A DNA stretch of 64,000 nt from NCBI RefSeq assembly GCF_026342035.1, contig NZ_JAPENM010000001.1, positions 496,001 to 560,000 of the forward strand, read 5' to 3'. Below, one piece after another: positions 59,992 to 64,000 of the stretch. How positions within the stretch are numbered: position 1 is the first letter of the stretch; each line of letters opens with the position of its first letter. Both the position numbers and the translations under genes were made by a program. The notes below the pieces were generated by a model. That model saw only the letters and a program-made list of their open reading frames with translations. It was not told the origin of the DNA and did not search any database. The stretch comes from Aldersonia sp. NBC_00410 (GTDB lineage: Bacteria > Actinomycetota > Actinomycetes > Mycobacteriales > Mycobacteriaceae).

Positions 59992-61619
59992 GCCGGCTCG
60001 ACCGCGACACCTGCGGCCGGCGATGCGGATTCGGCGACCCGCCGAAAATGGTCGCCGATATGCGCCGTCTTGTCCCAGCCGAGCCGGCCGAGCGCGTACC
60101 ACAGCACGGCCTGGGCGGCGGCGTAGGACAGCACGAGTTGGTACGGATAAAACGTCACCACGAATAGCACGTGCACGTGCCAACGCACGGGTCGACCGTA
60201 GACACGGCCGTACTCATTGATGTGCAGCAATTGCAGCGCCATGGCCAGCAGGATCGGAATTGTCGGGATACACATCGCAACGGCAAGCGGGGCAGGTGAT
60301 TTGATCAGGAACGTCGTCGCCAGCGTCAACGGAAACATGACGAAGGCAAGCGTCTGAAACAAGCTCATGGTGAGAATCCAGAATGCGATCATCCGCTGCC
60401 GGAACCTTGGCAGCGATCGCCAGTTGCCTGCCATGAAACTCTGGATGAAGCCGATGTTCCACCGCCGTCGCTGCTTGATCAGCGTCGTCAGATCCGGTGG
60501 TGTCTCCTCGCGGGTGGTCAGCCGTGGATCGTAGAAGGTGAGCGTCCGCGCGCCGTGCACCGCGGTGGCTCGCACACCCAGCTCGCAGTCCTCGGTGAGA
60601 GACATCGGCCAACCGTTGGTCTTGTCCAGCAACGAGGTCCGCAGGAATACGGTGTTGCCGCCGAGCGGCATGAACCCCTTGTCCGATTGGTAACGCATCT
60701 GAGAACTGAACCAGCGCAGGTACTCCAGCAGGTTGTGCCAGGCATACCAGCGACGCAACCGTCCGCACGTGCGCTGCCACCACGAACCGAGATGGTCGGG
60801 ATCCATCAATTGAATTCCACCCTGGACGATTTCGACGCCCGGATCGTCGGCGAATGCCTGATCGACTGCGGCGAGCAGGCCCGGCGCCGCGATGCTCTCG
60901 GCATCGAGCACGGTGAACACGTCGACCGCGTCACGCAGGAGTCGGTACGCGAAGTTGAGCTGCTGCGGCTTGTTCGGTCGCCGGCCGTTCAGTGGGTAGA
61001 CGAGGACTCCGAGCGGGCCGGGCCCGATCGCGTCGAGCAGAACGGCGACCGAGCGGTCCGCACGGGCCAGTGCCTCGTCGAGCTGCCGGGCGCCGATCTC
61101 CTGCGGAACACGGTGCAGCAGTGCTGAATTAACCACGGCCGCGGTGATCGCCGCGACTCGGGTGGTTTCGGGATCGTCATCGTTGGTGATTGCGACGATC
61201 CGATGCCTGCCGTGGTCGAGCTGGGTGTAACAAGTGTTGAGCATCGTGGTCGCGAGCACGCTCGTTTCGTGCCGCGCGGGGATGAGCACCGCAATCGCCG
61301 CGGTGGCAGGACCGCGCGGCGGGGCGAGCAACAGTTCGTCCTCCAGCCCCGACTCCCGCTTGGCATAGGCGAGCGAAACGAGGAAGGACATGCTCATCAG
61401 CATGGCGAATACCGAGAAGAACGCACCGGCGGCGATGAGGAAGTGCCGGAAGCTATCGACTGCCGAATACCCGCCGACGAGGATGAGCAGCACCACTCCG
61501 GCAAAGGCTCCGAGATGGCGTCGCGTCACCCGTCGCGCGCGCTCGCCGTGCACCAAGTGCGCGGCGCGGGTACGTGGCGCAGGCGCGTCGAAGACCGACG
61601 GCACGACCGATGAGCTCAC
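59988..61619 (-). CDS. Membrane-bound family 2 glycosyltransferase
   Basis: A 543-residue GT2 protein. Two N-terminal helices (GAFAGVVLLILVGGY and FLIAAGAFFSVFAMLMSMSFLVSL) lead into the catalytic domain: VLIPARHE, the DxD-like VLDAES, TEDCELG and QRRRW. Several C-terminal helices follow. It is related to processive synthases such as cellulose, hyaluronan or chitin synthase but lacks obvious BcsA extras. Distinct from the GT2 at 11067 in motifs and partners. It heads the unit GT2, GT39-like, K+ channel, flavin reductase on the minus strand. ATG 61619. Confidence 0.87.
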   Translation of the reverse strand: MSSSVVPSVFDAPAPRTRAAHLVHGERARRVTRRHLGAFAGVVLLILVGGYSAVDSFRHFLIAAGAFFSVFAMLMSMSFLVSLAYAKRESGLEDELLLAPPRGPATAAIAVLIPARHETSVLATTMLNTCYTQLDHGRHRIVAITNDDDPETTRVAAITAAVVNSALLHRVPQEIGARQLDEALARADRSVAVLLDAIGPGPLGVLVYPLNGRRPNKPQQLNFAYRLLRDAVDVFTVLDAESIAAPGLLAAVDQAFADDPGVEIVQGGIQLMDPDHLGSWWQRTCGRLRRWYAWHNLLEYLRWFSSQMRYQSDKGFMPLGGNTVFLRTSLLDKTNGWPMSLTEDCELGVRATAVHGARTLTFYDPRLTTREETPPDLTTLIKQRRRWNIGFIQSFMAGNWRSLPRFRQRMIAFWILTMSLFQTLAFVMFPLTLATTFLIKSPAPLAVAMCIPTIPILLAMALQLLHINEYGRVYGRPVRWHVHVLFVVTFYPYQLVLSYAAAQAVLWYALGRLGWDKTAHIGDHFRRVAESASPAAGVAVEPA

Positions 61620-61830
61620 TGGAAACCCTCACTGCCGCAGTGCAATTGCGCACGAATGAACATCGATCGGCCGCGCATGGAGCTCGTCGATGCGATTCCG
61701 GTTCCCCGACGACCGGCTGCTGTTTGCATATTCAACAACAGGGGCTCGACCCCGCCCGGGCGCGCGCGGTTAAAGCTGGGTGAATATCCGCCACCGCTAC
61801 GCCGCGCCGGCAGCCGGTAGAGTCGTCCCC

Positions 61831-62457
61831 GTGCCTGCCGGTTCCCATTCGTTCACGAGCGTCTTCGGTGACGACCCGACATCCGACCCCGCGATTCTCG
61901 ACGGGGCGCTATCGGCGTTTCTCGATTTCGGCATTCGCCGCGCGAGCATGAACGAAATCGCCAAGCGAGCACACATCAGCCCGGCCACCCTGTACCGGCG
62001 ATTCGCCAACAAGACCGCTCTCGTCGAGGCCGTCGTCCTGCGCGAAGCACGAGAGTTCGTGACCGCCGTGGACAACCGTGTCGACCGCGCCGCTTCTGCC
62101 CGCGAACAGGTGGTCGAGGGTTTCGTCGCGTTCACCGTGATGCTTGCCGGCAACCGGCTGCTGCGCCGACTGCTGATCACCGAGCCCGAGACGATCCTTC
62201 CGCAGCTGACGACCGGTGCCGCGCCGACCCTCGCGGTCGGTCGCGCCTATCTCGCGGAGACGATGCACCGACTGCAGAACGAGGAGGGCCTGCCGAGTTT
62301 CGACGTCGACGGCGTCGCGGAGATCTGCGCTCGGCTCGCCCTCTCGCTGGCGCTGACGCCCGATGGCATCATCCCGATCGACGACGAGGCCGCAGCGCGC
62401 AAGTTCGCCGACGAGCACATCACCGCCCTGGTGCGGCTGCCCGGCCGCGAACAATAA
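61831..62457 (+). CDS. TetR family regulator
   Basis: A 208-residue regulator. Helix-turn-helix: AILDGALSAFLDFGIRRASMNEIAKRAHISPATLYRRFANKTALVEAVV, with ISPATLYRRF as the recognition helix. The C-terminal ligand domain is ordinary for TetR. GTG 61831 is chosen because a tagagtcgtcccc box directly precedes it, typical of leaderless starts in this group; a GTG 51 bases earlier is also in frame. A broken FAD-monooxygenase gene follows on the same strand, which it probably once controlled. Confidence 0.85.
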   Translation: MPAGSHSFTSVFGDDPTSDPAILDGALSAFLDFGIRRASMNEIAKRAHISPATLYRRFANKTALVEAVVLREAREFVTAVDNRVDRAASAREQVVEGFVAFTVMLAGNRLLRRLLITEPETILPQLTTGAAPTLAVGRAYLAETMHRLQNEEGLPSFDVDGVAEICARLALSLALTPDGIIPIDDEAAARKFADEHITALVRLPGREQ

Positions 62458-62461
62458 GCCC

Positions 62462-62953
62462 GGCTCGATAAGCACCCTGCCCGCCGACACCGCCTTCGAC
62501 GACGACCTCGGCCACCTGCACGGGGCGCTCGCCGACTGGCCCGCGCCGGTCGCCGCACTGCTCGCTGCGACCGAACGGGACGCAGTCTCACGACACGACA
62601 TTTACGATCGAACGATCGCGCGTACCTGGATATCGGGCGCAGTCACGCTCGTCGGAGACGCCGCACACCCGATGCGTCCACACCTGGGGCAAGGCGGCTG
62701 CCAGGCCTTGGAGGACGCAGCGACCCTGGCGCAACTTCTGGCCCAGCAGCACCCGGTCGACGCGTTTGCGGCCTACGAGTCGGCTCGACGGCGACGCGCC
62801 CTGCGGTACGTGCGACTGTCGGCACTGGCAGGGCGCGTGCAGCTCATCCCGGACGCGCTGCGTCCGATGGCGTACCGATTGTTCGCGGGAGTGCCCGAGC
62901 GCATGGTCGCACGTCAGCTGAGCGCAATCGCAAGCGCTACAGCATTCGGCTAG
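62462..62953 (+). pseudogene. C-terminal remnant of an FAD-dependent monooxygenase
   Basis: About 163 codons in one frame show the second half of an aromatic-ring hydroxylase-type monooxygenase: DAVSRHDIYDRTIARTW, then the FAD motif LVGDAAHPMRPHLGQGGCQALEDAATLA, and a helical end. The N-terminal FAD-binding GxGxxG and substrate domain are missing, and no start codon or ribosome site is at the left end, which begins within five bases of the TetR stop. So the first ~230 codons are lost and the protein cannot bind FAD properly. Confidence 0.8.
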
Positions 62954-63037
62954 TTATCGCATTCCGAAACGCCGATTCGTAATTGAAAAGGAATGTTTAA
63001 CTTCCAGGGGCACCCGGTTACCTGGCAAACTGGGGAA

Positions 63038-63190
63038 ATGGCTTGGCTGATTCTGCTCGGGGTCTGGGTAACGGTGGCGATCGCCGTTGCCTTGCTTCTC
63101 GGCCAGATGATCCACAACGGCCACCGCAACGATCCCCCCAGCGTGCCCGATCGCACACGCGGATCGAAGGGCGTTCGAGCCGACCGATGA
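63038..63190 (+). CDS. Tiny single-helix membrane protein
   Basis: A 50-residue protein: MAWLILLGVWVTVAIAVALLLGQMI is one transmembrane helix, followed by a short Asp/Pro/Arg-rich cytoplasmic tail. Genes of this kind are common in mycolata and are of unknown function. ATG 63038 is preceded by ggggaa at close spacing; an ATG at 62993 directly after gaaaagga would add 15 residues. Weak start evidence, but the helix and codon pattern support coding. Confidence 0.5.
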   Translation: MAWLILLGVWVTVAIAVALLLGQMIHNGHRNDPPSVPDRTRGSKGVRADR

Positions 63191-63353
63191 CCTGCCCTCG
63201 CAGGACCGGTTGCGACATGCGCTGATTCCGAATTGGCACCCGTCAGGCGCAATCTTGTTACACTTCTGTGGCTTTCGCAGCGGACTAAATCGGCCCATTA
63301 CGCTGGTCGAAAGCCGCTGCGGTCCTGCAATTGCGAGAGAACAGGACTCGAAA

Positions 63354-64000
63354 TTGAACCGGAAACTGAACCTGACGGCGCTCGCGCTCGCGCTGACAGC
63401 GGGCACTGCGCTGGCCTTTGCCACACCGGCAGGGGCCGATCCCAACGCGGTCAACCCGATCCCGATCCTGAACGGGACGGTCGGTCTGCCGAGACTTTCC
63501 GGTCCAACGCAGGCGATCTTCCAGGTGACCGGGCTCGGCAGCCCGAACAACACGCAGAACTACAACGTTCTCGGCACCGACCTCGGCATCATGTGGGACA
63601 ACGGCAGCGGCCAGATGCTGACCGCGTACGGCGACACTGCGGGACTCGGGGTGCCCAATCTCCTCACCGGAAGCTTCTGGTCATGGCGCAGCAATGTCCT
63701 GATGCGCAGCAACGACAAGACCCCCGGCAACGGCATCACCTACGACAGCGTGGTCCGCGACGGGTCCGGCCAGGCGAAGGACCTGATTCCGAGCCCGAAG
63801 ATCCCCCTCGTGGAGATCAGCCGGATCCCGACCGCAGGCATTGCGGTCGACGGCGTCCAGTACATGAGCATGATGTCGGTGAAGAACTGGGGCGACCCTG
63901 GCCAGTGGGACACCAACTTCTCCACCCTCGCTTTGTCCGGAGACAACGGCGAGAACTGGGTCGAAGCACCGGAGACGCGGCGGCCACCCGTCGGCGGCGA
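63354..64000 (+). CDS. DUF4185 domain secreted protein, partial at right edge
   Basis: The frame from TTG 63354 runs to the window edge without a stop. It begins with a signal peptide (LNLTALALALTAGTALAFATPAGA) and continues as a DUF4185 protein: TDLGIMWDNGSGQMLTAYGDT, SWRSNVLMRS and YMSMMSVKNWGDPGQW are visible. By family this is a five-bladed beta-propeller-like fold found in secreted proteins of mycolata, of unknown activity, possibly glycan-binding or hydrolysing. A plausible ribosome site (acagga) lies 7-8 bases before the TTG. It is missing from simple start-to-stop scans because its stop lies outside the window. Confidence 0.85.
   Translation, partial: MNRKLNLTALALALTAGTALAFATPAGADPNAVNPIPILNGTVGLPRLSGPTQAIFQVTGLGSPNNTQNYNVLGTDLGIMWDNGSGQMLTAYGDTAGLGVPNLLTGSFWSWRSNVLMRSNDKTPGNGITYDSVVRDGSGQAKDLIPSPKIPLVEISRIPTAGIAVDGVQYMSMMSVKNWGDPGQWDTNFSTLALSGDNGENWVEAPETRRPPVGG

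Overview
The window is chromosomal DNA of a high-GC, mycolic-acid-type actinomycete, most likely Nocardia or a close Rhodococcus-like relative. Evidence: strong G/C third-position bias, many GTG (and one TTG) starts, several genes with little leader, Tat and lipoprotein signals, a DUF222/HNH (13E12-type) gene, a DUF4185 protein, and local order recalling Mycobacterium tuberculosis (Fe-S reductase - aspC - 13E12 gene as Rv0338c/Rv0337c/Rv0336; dcd and ugd as Rv0321/Rv0322). The genus is inference; no rRNA is present. I see no prophage, IS element or CRISPR array.

Layout. 1-7.5 kb: repeat tail of a probable Fe-S reductase, an ABC exporter, a 13E12-type HNH gene, an exported intradiol dioxygenase, a DUF2231 protein and the aspC-type aminotransferase. 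7.6-15.3 kb: a surface-polysaccharide locus (BcsB-like anchored protein, unrecognised membrane protein, family 2 synthase, GT-C-like protein, and a convergent glycosidase-like lipoprotein). 15.6-22.3 kb: YibE/F membrane protein, membrane-anchored Hsp70-like protein, UDP-glucose dehydrogenase, polyprenyl-phosphate sugar transferase, dCTP deaminase. 22-31.5 kb: aldehyde dehydrogenase, tRNA-Gly(CCC), hydrolase-LuxR fusion, methyltransferase, CinA, pirin, hydrolase, DapB-like reductase and a divergent TetR. 31.5-36.3 kb: Ser/Thr kinase and a cyclase/AAA/TPR giant, with a remnant of a second cyclase copy before the kinase.

36.4-47.5 kb: a DUF4352 protein, then a seven-gene minus-strand operon (quinone oxidoreductase, TauD-type dioxygenase, BKACE, MFS, RBBP9 hydrolase, exported protein, YeiH) divergent from an AraC-type regulator, followed by a SulP transporter. 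The contents suggest uptake and oxidation of a sulfonate or related acid, but the substrate is unknown. 47.5-54 kb: P-type ATPase, small membrane and secreted proteins, acyl-CoA dehydrogenase with divergent HxlR regulator, VOC protein. 54-61.6 kb: Tat-exported FAD oxidoreductase, flavin-reductase-like protein, a K+-channel/RCK protein, and a second family 2 glycosyltransferase coupled to a GT39-like protein. 61.8-64 kb: TetR regulator, truncated FAD monooxygenase remnant, tiny membrane protein and the start of a DUF4185 protein.

The two best candidates for undescribed systems are the BcsB-like/GT2/GT-C/glycosidase locus (7.6-15.3 kb), for which ugd and the sugar transferase nearby could supply precursor and lipid-linked steps, and the AraC-controlled dioxygenase-BKACE-YeiH operon (37.4-44.3 kb).
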